This document shows, piece after piece, positions 56,114-64,000 of a stretch of 64,000 nucleotides of DNA. This stretch comes from DATBVX01 sp963810775 (GTDB lineage Bacteria; Pseudomonadota; Gammaproteobacteria; Steroidobacterales; Steroidobacteraceae), in contig CAWEOT010000025.1 in assembly GCA_963810775.1 (NCBI GenBank), positions 368,404 through 432,403 of the forward strand, read 5' to 3'. The translations under genes were made by a program, and so were the position numbers. The notes beneath the pieces were generated by a model. That model worked only from the letters and a program-made list of their open reading frames with translations. It was not told where the DNA came from and searched no databases. Every line of letters starts with the position of its first letter. The first letter of the stretch is position 1.

Positions 56114-57447
56114 GCCTCAGCTGTGGCGCGAAGCCGACGACGGGTCATGCGTCTTTCCGCACGGTTTGTTGCCCCTTGGGAGAGGCGAACTCGCTGTGCC
56201 GCGACGACTCCCGAGAAGTACCAGAACAGATACGATAGCGCTGCGCTAACCGGGATAGGCGCGTAGAAAGTCGCCAGCACCATTACGGCCGTCACGCCTG
56301 CCCAACCAATGGCCAAGGTGCCTATCACACCCGCGTCCGCCTCAGCCACGACGCGGCTATCCTGATAGATCAGGTAGTCGATCATCAAGGTCAACGCAAG
56401 CCCTAAGAGACCAATCTCCAGAATGAAGATGCTCGCTGCAGACTTAAGAAATGGCGCGAATTTGACGAAGTGCTTGCCGGTGAAGTTTTGGCCCAGTGAA
56501 GATTGCGATGCGTTGCCAATCCCCAATCCGAAGACCAGGTGCGTTGGGTCGCGCGCCATCTCGCGGAGAGGAATCAGAAGGGCATCGGTGCGCCCAACTA
56601 GTCTCCCTGAGCGGCTACCTAAGTCCGCGTCCTTGCTTACATACCTTTCGAACGTCTTCTGGTCTGAAAAAAACTCCACTATCGAAGTGCCAGCTTGCCG
56701 ATTAGCGTGGTAGTCATACACCGGAATGAAAATGGCGCCGGCGACGATCAGGAGGCTTGTTCCTACGATGGCATTCTTTAGCCGCGTCCCTCTCTGCGAA
56801 CCCGCGATAAATGTGACGAGCAATCCGATCGGGAGGAATAGTACCGTCGACTTGGTTTCATTTATAGTCGTCGGAATCAGCAGCAAGATAAAGAGCGGCA
56901 AGAATACGATAGCCTTGATTTGCTTCCTCAAGAACGCTGCCGTGAGTACACAGAGTGCGGAGACGAGAAAAATTGAGAGATAGCCAGAAAGGAGCAGCGT
57001 TCCAGCCGTTAGATCTCCGCTGAAGCCTCCTGTCCGCATAGTTGTCAGTCGCTGGTGGATCGCGATTGGGAGTTGTGACAGACCCACGAATAGTAGTACC
57101 AATAGCTGAGTGCGGATCTGGCGCTCGCTGAATGCATAAACTGCGGCCAGGAAGAATAGGGGTATTGGCCGCAAGTAGGCCCGGATGCCGGAAAAGAGAG
57201 GCCCTGGTTCAAGGGAATTGGCCAGCGCACCGCATATCATTGTCACTGCGACCGCGCCGAACGCGAACCAGTAGGCAGGGCGCACCAACTGGAACCTGTT
57301 GCCTGTGCCGCCGATGACTACCCAAAGGAGGACGAGGGCAGAGATAAGCTCTGTAAGATATTTCGCGGCGCGAGGCAGCACACCAAGCCCAGTCAGATAA
57401 TCGACGGTCGTCACGACCAGGAACATCGACAGTACTAATCCGTTCAT
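56110..57447 (-). CDS. Wzy-like polysaccharide polymerase / O-antigen ligase family
   Basis: The 445-residue product has about 11-12 TMs and a large periplasmic loop (about 250-330, DYHANRQAGTSIVEFFSDQK to FAPFLKSAAS). The loop carries an R-R pair in LGSRSGRLVGRTDAL and LVFGLGIGNASQSSLG, as in Wzy/WaaL proteins. It starts at ATG 57447 directly after the flippase. Polymerase is favoured over ligase because it sits with Wzx, Wzz and Wza. Its sequence alone does not decide. Confidence 0.8.
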   Translation of the reverse strand: MNGLVLSMFLVVTTVDYLTGLGVLPRAAKYLTELISALVLLWVVIGGTGNRFQLVRPAYWFAFGAVAVTMICGALANSLEPGPLFSGIRAYLRPIPLFFLAAVYAFSERQIRTQLLVLLFVGLSQLPIAIHQRLTTMRTGGFSGDLTAGTLLLSGYLSIFLVSALCVLTAAFLRKQIKAIVFLPLFILLLIPTTINETKSTVLFLPIGLLVTFIAGSQRGTRLKNAIVGTSLLIVAGAIFIPVYDYHANRQAGTSIVEFFSDQKTFERYVSKDADLGSRSGRLVGRTDALLIPLREMARDPTHLVFGLGIGNASQSSLGQNFTGKHFVKFAPFLKSAASIFILEIGLLGLALTLMIDYLIYQDSRVVAEADAGVIGTLAIGWAGVTAVMVLATFYAPIPVSAALSYLFWYFSGVVAAQRVRLSQGATNRAERRMTRRRLRATAEA

Positions 57448-57467
57448 GATTCAGCCTACGTACGAGA

Positions 57468-59017
57468 TCAGCGTACCGTCTTCGGAACGATCCCGAGCCA
57501 CTCGAATAGACGCGCTTCGCACCCGTGAAGATACTCTTCGCCAGGATCTGGCGATCCGATGCTGATAGCGCGGGACTACGCGCAAACAGGAATGCTCCAA
57601 GTCCGCATAGCACTGCGCCAATAATCAGATAAACAAGAGAGGGAGCAGGCAGCACGCTTTTCAGTCCAATGCAGACCGCGATGCAACTGCCCCAAATCAA
57701 GCCCGACATCGTCAAGACCGCTCGGAAGTTCGTCCAGCGGGCCGTGTCGCGCACGTGCCACCATAGGTAAAGGGTCTTCATCACTTGCGCGGATCCGGTC
57801 GCAATTGCGGCGCCGTACACGCCGGCGAGCGGCACCAGAACGAGTATTGCGGCGAGGTTATAGATTCCAAAGATCTTGCTCACAAGGATGATCGACGCCT
57901 TTTCCTGGTATTGAGCGACGTATGTCACCGGGTCGCCGAGGCGACCGACCGTGGCGAATCCTACGATTATCGGTAGCAGCCAGGAGCTATCGAGAAACTT
58001 GCCTCCGAATAGAACTGTGACGATCTCTGCATGGAATGCGATCGCATAGGTCGTCATCGGTAACTGCACCACGTTCGTCAAGTTCAACATGAACGTGAAG
58101 TACCTTGGAATTTTGTCTTCAGCTTCGCTTGCGGGTACCGCGAACAAGAGCGGTTGAATCATGTTGCTGAATTGGCGGCTAGGGAGCAGCCCTGAAGCCA
58201 TCTCGTTAAGTCGCACGTAAAAGGCATATGTACCGACAGCGAGCGGATTCATCAGCGCGGCGATGAAGAAGTTGTCGCTTTTCGCGGTGAGCAGCAGGGT
58301 GCCGGCGTCATTGAAATTGTTGTAGAAGCTGTAGCGGAGCAAGCGTCGCCGCTCCACCGGGTCGGGGCGGAACGCAGGCGCCAGTCGTCGGGGAGTGCAG
58401 TACCTCGCATGTGCTATTCGCAGCCCGGTGTACATCAGTCCGTAGCCCAGGGTGTCGGCGAGTAGCGCGTTCGTCAGCGTGAGCTCGTGGAAATGGATGA
58501 GGACGAGATAGGCCAGCAGCTTTACCACGGAAAGTACAACAGTCATTCCGACGCTGTAGCCCTGCAGCATGTGAGAAGACAATGAGATTTGCAGAATGCT
58601 CGCCTGGAAGTGCAACAGCACGAGCAGGCTGAAAAGCATGAATTCGTCTCGATACGGCTGCAGGTGAAAGATGGGTGCAACCCATCGCCACAGGAGCAAG
58701 ACGGTGCCGAGGAAGATCAGGTTGGTCGCAAAGCGTGTGGAGGAAGCGACGCGCAGCAGCCACGCCGCCGCGGGGGCATTGCCGGACTGCAAATACTCCG
58801 GCTGATAGCGCCGCATGGTCTGTTCGATCCCAAGCGATGCGGTGGTGCTGATCACCGGAATGACTGCATAGAGCAGGTTCAGTATGCCGAACGCTTGCTC
58901 GGTCATTCCCCGGACCAGGACTACATAGCTTCCAACCGTCGCCAGTTGGGAAAGCGCCCTGAAGAAGACGGTGTGAAACAGCGAACGACGGACGCGCCCT
59001 TTGGAATAGGGCTTCAT
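57468..59017 (-). CDS. Wzx-like flippase of the assembly operon, 3' frame change
   Basis: This MOP-family protein has about 12-14 TMs and starts MKPYSKGRVRRSLFHTVFFR, with LATVGSYVVLVRGMTEQAFG. As read, the frame runs to 57209, 239 bases into the Wzy gene, which is implausible. A frame change near 57522 (acccgtg) gives the tail EARLFEWLGIVPKTVR and a stop at 57468, 21 bases before the Wzy start. That product is about 516 residues. The extended tail with no homology is therefore rejected. Confidence 0.82.
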
Positions 59018-59066
59018 TCACATCCCCACCACGAGAGGCCCTTCATCGCACAAGAGCTTGTATTGG

Positions 59067-59090
59067 CGCTCGGCTGCCACAGGCCGAGCG
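59067..59090 (-). terminator. Hairpin after BY-kinase gene, possible terminator
   Basis: A perfect 8-bp stem (cgctcggc / gccgagcg) with an 8-base loop lies about 50 bases after the kinase stop. No T-run follows on either strand, so it may attenuate or protect the transcript rather than end it. The flippase gene starts about 50 bases further on. Confidence 0.35.
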
Positions 59091-59137
59091 TGCATGGAAG
59101 TGGCGTAGTGCCGCTGGCCAGCGCACCCTGCGGTCGG

Positions 59138-60001
59138 TCAAGAATTATCTTCGCGGTAGTGGTAGCCGTAGTACTTGTCGGCGCCGTGACGCTCGGAAGA
59201 ACGATTGAGTATCACGCCGGCCATGGTGAACTCCGAGAGCAGCTCCTTTGCACGCACCAGAGTGTCGCGGCGCGTGCGGCCTTCAGCCACTACCAGCGCA
59301 ACGGCGTCGACCCGCGGCGCGACCAGCAGGGCCTCATCCGTCACCAGGAGTGGCGGAAGATCCAGCAAAATAATCGGACTTGCAGCGATGCTCCTGATGT
59401 ACGCGAGCATTTCTTCGAGCCTGCCCGAAGCGATCAGCTCCGAGGCTTGCTCCGTGGGCAGGGTGCTGCCCGCGATCGCGAGGCCATCGACCCCGATGGT
59501 GAACAAGGCGCCCGCGGGAGTTCCGTCACCTCCGAAGTAGCTGACCAGTTCTTGTGGCGGACTTACACCCAGGTAACCGCAGATGCTCGGATTGCGCAGA
59601 TCCAGATCGAGAAGGAATACGTCGCTCATCCGCTCTCGCGCGATGCTCAGCGCGAGATTCAGCGTTATCAAGGACTTTCCTTCGCCAGGACCAGGACTAG
59701 TTATCGCCAGGGTGGACCATCCTTCATTGCGCATCGCATTGATCAGTCGGGTGCGCACCAGGCGAAATGCCGCGGCAGTACGGTCGTCTCGCGGCCCATA
59801 GGAGGCGTCGGGAAGCAGAACGCGTCTCGCTTCAGCGGCCTCGACGTCTGGAGTTACAACAGGTAAGAGGCGTATGGCCGTGCTTCGCGCTTCCGGCCGA
59901 ACGGCCGATTTCTTGCGCGAAGCCTCCATCTCCAAAGAACGAGTCCCTGTCTTTGCGGCAGTTGTTTCCCTCAGCTTCTCCAGAGCCCGTTCAATGACCA
60001 T
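59138..60001 (-). CDS. Polysaccharide biosynthesis tyrosine autokinase (BY-kinase)
   Basis: This is the cytoplasmic kinase part of the export machine, which cycles with the Wzz-type protein to set chain length. The 287-residue product has Walker A SPGPGEGKSLITLNLA near residue 102, Walker A' VFLLDLDLRNPS near 128 and Walker B PIILLDLPP near 211. A tyrosine cluster, DKYYGYHYRED, sits at the C-terminus. It lies 49 bases after the Wzz gene, with separate chains as in EPS loci of the XrtA type. Confidence 0.92.
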   Translation of the reverse strand: MVIERALEKLRETTAAKTGTRSLEMEASRKKSAVRPEARSTAIRLLPVVTPDVEAAEARRVLLPDASYGPRDDRTAAAFRLVRTRLINAMRNEGWSTLAITSPGPGEGKSLITLNLALSIARERMSDVFLLDLDLRNPSICGYLGVSPPQELVSYFGGDGTPAGALFTIGVDGLAIAGSTLPTEQASELIASGRLEEMLAYIRSIAASPIILLDLPPLLVTDEALLVAPRVDAVALVVAEGRTRRDTLVRAKELLSEFTMAGVILNRSSERHGADKYYGYHYREDNS

Positions 60002-60050
60002 GTCTTCGCTCAGCCGTATTCATTGTTGTTAGGTGTAGATGGATAGTGCG

Positions 60051-61572
60051 TCAGCTCGCCATCGCAATCGTTGCGCCAACCGCAATCGCTGCGACCAGGT
60101 ATGCCGCTGAAACCATTCCCCAACGCAATCGTCGCTGGCGCAGATCGGAGCGATTCAGGATCACGGGCACGTGCCCGACTGGCGAGGACTTCATGATGGC
60201 CTCGAGATCATCGGCACTGCGTACCGTCGGATCGGCTGTCCTTGAGAACTGCGGCAAGAACCGCAATCCCAGCGCTCAGCACAAATCCGAGCAAGATGAT
60301 GCCCAGTCGATTGGGCGATGCGGGTGTGTCTGGGGCGGACGGCGCACGCAGCAAGGTCAAACGCTCGCCACGTGCTTCGCTCTCGAGAGTCTGCGCGAGA
60401 GCAGCCTCTTTGATCTTGTTCTGCAGATCGGCGTAGCGGCTCTGTGCAATACCGTAGTCACGCGAGATCTGTACGTACTGGCGCTCGACTCCCGGGGCGA
60501 TTGCCAGGTTCTGCTCGTATCGGCCCAGGTCAGAACGCGCTCTGGAGGCGTTGGCACGCAATGCCGCAAGCTCGCGGCGCGTGGAATCGAGCTGACTTTG
60601 AACGCGCAGATATTCTGGATTATCGGGTGCCTCGGCGCTGGTGGAGCTGGCGGCACCCTGCGCCGCGAGGTCGGCAATGGCACGCCGCAGACGCTTAACG
60701 TCGGGATGCTCGGATGTATATTTCTGTTCAGCCAGCGCTAGCTCTCCGCGCAGCTTGCCGAGCTCCGTGCGCCAGTCGCCCACCGTCGCGGTGAGACTGG
60801 GGCTGACTTCCGTCAATTGCAGCTGGAGCATCGACTCACGCTCTTGGGCGATACGAATCTGACTCTCGAAAGATTCGAGATCGCGTTGCGAGCGATCTGT
60901 TCCGAAGAGGTTGCGCCCCTCGGCGTCGGGCAGCGCGCTGCCGTACTTTCCCTTGAACTGCTCGAGACGCTGCTCCATGCCGCGCATGCTCTCTTCGAGT
61001 TGTGTGGCTTGCGCCTCGAGAAAGTGCAGCGCCGCCGCTGCCTGCTCCGCACGCGTGCGCTGGGTGTACGTCAGATAGAGCTGCAGGAGTTGATCGGCCA
61101 CTGAGACTGCGAGCTGACGATCGGAATTGGAGTAGCTGATGGTGAAAGCCGTTGAGGATTCGCTCGGCTCCAGCGTGATGGGATCGACCCGTTCCACGAG
61201 CGTGTCTCGCTCGATGAGACTCGCCTTTTCAGACACGCTGACATCCGTGAGTTTCGGATATGGGTCCACGTGCTTGACGATCTCCGTGAGACTTTCCTTC
61301 GTCATCACACGGCGGCGTGCCAGTTCGAGTTGCTCGGCAGCGTTGACAACCTCATCAGGGCTTCCTGTCACGGTGGTGGGCACCAACTTGGTTGGTAGCG
61401 ACGATCCCTCCTGCATGACGGTGGCGGAGGCGCGATAGCTCACCGGCAGCACATAAGCGATAAAGAGAGCAATCAGGAGACCGGCCGGAAGGATCGTTGC
61501 TGGATATTGCCAGCGTCTGCGCAACAGCCCCGCATAATCCCCGACGGTTTTGACGGTGTCTTCGCGCTTCAT
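60051..61572 (-). CDS. Wzz-type chain-length determinant protein, 3' frame change
   Basis: ATG at 61572 (MKREDTVKTVGDYAGLLRRR) opens a TM (about 24-45), a periplasmic coiled-coil part (about 170-420; LEAQATQLEESMRGMEQRLE) and a C-terminal TM (NRLGIILLGFVLSAGIAVLA). Near 60235 the frame changes: instead of SRSDGTQCR-stop, the true path reads ADPTVRSADDLEAIMKSSPV and a last TM ending GATIAMAS at 60051. One missing base at gacagccgat explains it. The frame is also open upstream into the outer-membrane gene. Confidence 0.87.
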
Positions 61573-62832
61573 CGCATCACCTGGCTTGGGCTCTCGTCCG
61601 CGGTAGCCGAACGTAACAAACACCGCGTTATCGTCGGCGTTGTCGCCGGCGACGTCAGAATCTCTCCAGGCGAAACGGTAGCCCCCCGACACAAACCATG
61701 AATACGTCAGCCGCCATCGCAGCGAAAGCTCCGCTCGGGCAAAGTCCGAGGTCTGGGCATCCCCTCCTACGCGAGTCGATTCCTTCACTCGAAGCGCGCC
61801 GTTGAAGGTCAGTCTGGGTGTAAAAATATGGTCGTACTGCACGCGCAGCTGATTGGTCTCGATCATGCTCGCGGTGCTGCTTGGCGCAATGAAGTGCCCG
61901 ATGCTGAAGCGCAGGTTGTCGACCTGTCCCTTGCGTAATCCGTACAACTCGAGTCCCCAGTTCGAGGCAGTGTCTTGCGGCGGGATGACCTGCGGCTGGT
62001 CTATTTCGCTGTGCTCGTATTGAGCCGAGCCTCCAATCTCCCAGATCTGCGACCAGGTGTACTTGCCCGATATGGCCAAGCCGTAGTTGTCGGTGGTGTT
62101 TGAATTGTCGTCTGCCTCGAACCGCGAGACGTACGGGCCGATCTCAAGTTCGAGTTGCTGACCGAAGGCTCGGGTGAGATAGGGCTGGAACAAGCCGCGC
62201 TGTCATAGCCAATGAGGCCAACCGTGCCAATCGGCTTGTCTTCGTTGGCGTAGTAGTTGACATTGTCGTAGCGGGCTCTCGCGCCGATACGCGTGCGTTC
62301 CGATACGGCAAAGGAGTAATCGGGTTCGACCGTGAGACGCTTGCGTGTGTCGCCGATATACGTGATTCCCGTGTCCGAGGCGCCCGGATTCTGCGGCTCG
62401 AAGGGGTCAAAATTGGCGTTGCCATACTCCGCGTTGAAGCTGTCCTGTCGCGCGTAGCGCGCAAGAAAGTCGAACTCGCTTCGCTGCGTATGGAACCCAT
62501 ATCGGAGATCGCAGAACAGTTCGACGGGATCTATGCCGTCCCGGTCGGGAAACTCCTGCAGTATGACGCGCGGCTGAAGTTCGACTTCGGAGCGCTGAGT
62601 GCGCCGCCCCAATTGCGCTTCGAGCAGAGCTCGATAGCTCGATCATTGAATCCTGCAAGGCGGGATCGGCGATCAGTTCGCGGTTAGTGTTCCATTCCGC
62701 GCCCACTTCAACTCTGGGCGTAAAGTAGGTTTGCTGCGCCACTGCGGGCTGAGCAAGAGTAATAGCCCCGACCGCAACACCCGCCGCCCACAGTATGTTT
62801 CGGTGCGTAAGGCTACGGCACCACGACGACAT
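61569..62832 (-). CDS. Outer-membrane beta-barrel protein of EPS export, several frame changes
   Basis: A signal peptide (LWAAGVAVGAITLAQPAVAQ) starts the protein at ATG 62832, overlapping the Wza gene. Alternating hydrophobic strands follow, for example YTWSQIWEIGGSAQYEHSE, LRVQYDHIFTPRLTFNGALR and FARAELSLRWRLTYSWFVSG. The frame changes near 62605, near 62195, and probably again near 61600, where a stop should overlap the Wzz ATG as ATGA. As it stands the barrel reads into Wzz. This family is regular in XrtA-type EPS loci and may be a porin for the polymer. Confidence 0.75.
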
Positions 62833-63394
62833 CGCCTGCCTCCAGCGGGATGTTCTGCTCCAGGCTCTTCCCCTTGCTCACATCGCTGTAGCGAAACTGC
62901 AGCACCTTCTGTCCTGTTCCCGTCCCACGCACTACGATGATGTCATTGACAGCGGCGAACGGCGTCAATCCCGAAGCGAGGCTCAGCGCCTGCAAAACGT
63001 TGAGCCGCGGATTCATCACAAACGAACCAGGCTTCTGGACCTGTCCAATGACATAGATGCGGTTGCCATCCATGATGGTCAGCGCAGCTGTGACCACAGG
63101 CTCCGGAATATAAGCCTTCAACTTGTTCGTGATCTCAGCCTGGACCTGCGGAATCGTTCTCCCGATCGCGACGGTTTCTCCAGCCAGCGGAAATGAGAAC
63201 TTGCCGTCAGGCCGTACGATCACCGTCTTGGTGAGATCCGGTTCCTTCCACACAGCGACCTCAAGCTGATCGCCGGGGTGGAGTGTGTAGTCGGCGAGCT
63301 GCTGCTGGGCCAGGGTCGGTTTAGCAAAAGCGGCTGCGACCAGCAGTACAGCAAACGCGCAGCGCCAACTTACTTTGGGGCCCGCTGTGGACAT
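62813..63394 (-). CDS. Polysaccharide export protein, Wza-like
   Basis: The 193-residue periplasmic/outer-membrane protein has a signal peptide (FAVLLVAAAFAKPTLAQQQ) and no lipobox cysteine. The export domain reads YTLHPGDQLEVAVWKEPDLT and the SLBB-type domain VIGQVQKPGSFVMNPRLNVL. It is much shorter than E. coli Wza and lacks the C-terminal helix barrel, as is usual for XrtA-locus versions. ATG at 63394 has AGGAG upstream (acaggagcgtgag). Confidence 0.92.
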   Translation of the reverse strand: MSTAGPKVSWRCAFAVLLVAAAFAKPTLAQQQLADYTLHPGDQLEVAVWKEPDLTKTVIVRPDGKFSFPLAGETVAIGRTIPQVQAEITNKLKAYIPEPVVTAALTIMDGNRIYVIGQVQKPGSFVMNPRLNVLQALSLASGLTPFAAVNDIIVVRGTGTGQKVLQFRYSDVSKGKSLEQNIPLEAGDVVVVP

Positions 63395-63515
63395 CTCACG
63401 CTCCTGTTCTTTCTGCCAACGTTCGCCATGCGGAAGAGGCTCGAATCGTCACATGTGAGCAATCCTACAGGCTCGGCGATGCCGACGTCTTTTTCTTGAA
63501 TCTTTTGCCATTGTG

Positions 63516-63599
63516 TCCCGCCGCAGGCCGCACCGGTAGCGGGATTGGACATATGGTAGGCGGAGGAAATTCCTCCCTGGCTCACCGGTTTCGCCAGGG
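63516..63599 (-). ncRNA. Structured leader with two ACCGGU-loop hairpins upstream of the Wza gene
   Basis: On the minus-strand transcript, a first stem CCCUGGC/GCCAGGG (63599-63593 with 63581-63575) encloses an 11-base loop with ACCGGU. A short GGAGG/CCUCC hairpin follows (63576-63562). Another stem UCCCGC/GCGGGA (63544-63539 with 63521-63516) encloses a 17-base loop, also with ACCGGU. The hexamer is self-complementary, so the two loops could pair. It does not match riboswitch classes I can recall with confidence. The start codon is about 120 bases downstream. Confidence 0.4.
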
Positions 63600-63609
63600 C
63601 GACCCTCGA

Positions 63610-64000
63610 TCAATAGGCCCGGGCGTCGTTGAGTACGATGAGGGCCGTCTTGGCAAGGATCTTGAGGTCGAGAAAGATTGACCAGGTGCGCACGTATTCG
63701 AGGTCGTAGCGAACCCGCGCCTCCATCTGCGCGACGTTGCGGGTTTCGCCGCGCAGGCCGTTGACTTGCGCGAGCCCGGTAATGCCGGGAAGCACCTTGT
63801 GACGGACCATGTAGCCCTTGATCAGCTTGCGATACATCTCGTTATGCGCCACCGCGTGCGGGCGCGGGCCGACGAGGCTCATCTCGCCGCGCAGAACATT
63901 GATCAGCTGCGGCAGCTCATCGAGCGAGTAGCGGCGCAGAAATCGACCAACGCGCGTCGTTCGCGGATCGTTCGCGGTGGCCTGCCGGACGCGCGAATCG
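63610..64000 (-). CDS. Polyprenyl glycosylphosphotransferase (bacterial sugar transferase), C-terminal part, cut by window edge
   Basis: This is the initiating enzyme, which moves a sugar phosphate onto undecaprenyl phosphate. Only the C-terminal catalytic part is in the window. It has RVGRFLRRYSLDELPQLINV, RGEMSLVGPRPHAVAHNEMY and HKVLPGITGLAQVNGLRGET, the standard PF02397 blocks, ending VLNDARAY. It is the first visible gene of the minus-strand assembly operon, 215 bases before the Wza gene. Confidence 0.93.
   Translation of the reverse strand, partial: DSRVRQATANDPRTTRVGRFLRRYSLDELPQLINVLRGEMSLVGPRPHAVAHNEMYRKLIKGYMVRHKVLPGITGLAQVNGLRGETRNVAQMEARVRYDLEYVRTWSIFLDLKILAKTALIVLNDARAY

Noticed and set aside
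57209..57467. C-terminal extension of the flippase into the Wzy gene
   Set aside because: A 239-base overlap with arginine-rich, non-homologous sequence is best explained by a frame break near 57522.
63516..63599. Leader as a known c-di-GMP-I (GEMM) or cobalamin riboswitch
   Set aside because: GAAACC and GGUGA fragments recall these classes, but the conserved cores are missing, so no class is assigned.
1..64000. CRISPR arrays, tRNA or rRNA genes, prophage or toxin-antitoxin systems
   Set aside because: Both strands were read for regular repeats, tRNA-like arms and typical small gene pairs; none was seen.

Overview
The window is bacterial, about 60% GC by eye, and carries the replication-origin neighbourhood of a gammaproteobacterium. 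The minus strand reads dnaA, dnaN, recF; the plus strand reads rpmH, rnpA, yidD, yidC. This is the standard proteobacterial order on both sides of dnaA. A member of the Steroidobacter/Nevskiales side of the Gammaproteobacteria would fit, but that is a guess from gene content. A DnaA-box cluster and AT-rich tract between dnaA and dnaN (1510-1717) mark the likely oriC.

Directly after yidC, where mnmE usually lies, starts an exopolysaccharide (EPS) region that runs to the end of the window (5.7-64 kb). Read from the right edge leftwards on the minus strand, it has a coherent assembly and export core: polyprenyl sugar-phosphate transferase (partial), Wza-type export protein, outer-membrane beta-barrel, Wzz-type chain-length protein, BY-tyrosine kinase, flippase, Wzy-like polymerase and a GT4 transferase (64.0-54.9 kb). 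The central part (33.8-43.6 kb, plus strand) has an O-acylation set (SGNH, MBOAT, SGNH), the dTDP-rhamnose genes in the order C-B-D-A, and two GT4 transferases of lower GC. The left part (5.7-33.5 kb, mostly minus strand) has more GT4/GT2 transferases, two FkbM methyltransferases, two asparagine-synthase-like proteins (one fused to a PAS domain), two flippases, and a doubled alkaline-phosphatase-superfamily plus Gfo/Idh/MocA pair. It also has a membrane-anchored PQQ sugar dehydrogenase/cytochrome c and a GH1 glycosidase. Several families (Wza, Wzz, BY-kinase, AsnB, GT4) are typical of XrtA/PEP-CTERM-type EPS loci, but no exosortase is visible. The many transferases and three flippases suggest that more than one glycan is made, or that loci have merged.

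43.6-45.2 kb is a gene graveyard: two insertion-sequence remnants, a duplicated 3' end of the gene at 50.5-51.7 kb, a broken second rmlB and an asparagine-synthase tail. Two other GT4 remnants lie at 11.9 kb and 33.8 kb.

A separate pattern affects interpretation. At least ten genes that otherwise look complete, including recF, rmlA, wzz and asnB, are each broken by one or more 1-base frame changes, often beside a short homopolymer. I read most of these as uncorrected sequence errors rather than decay. They are annotated as single genes with the frame change marked. The most interesting unexplained item is a structured leader upstream of the Wza gene (63516-63599): two hairpins whose loops carry the same self-complementary hexamer.
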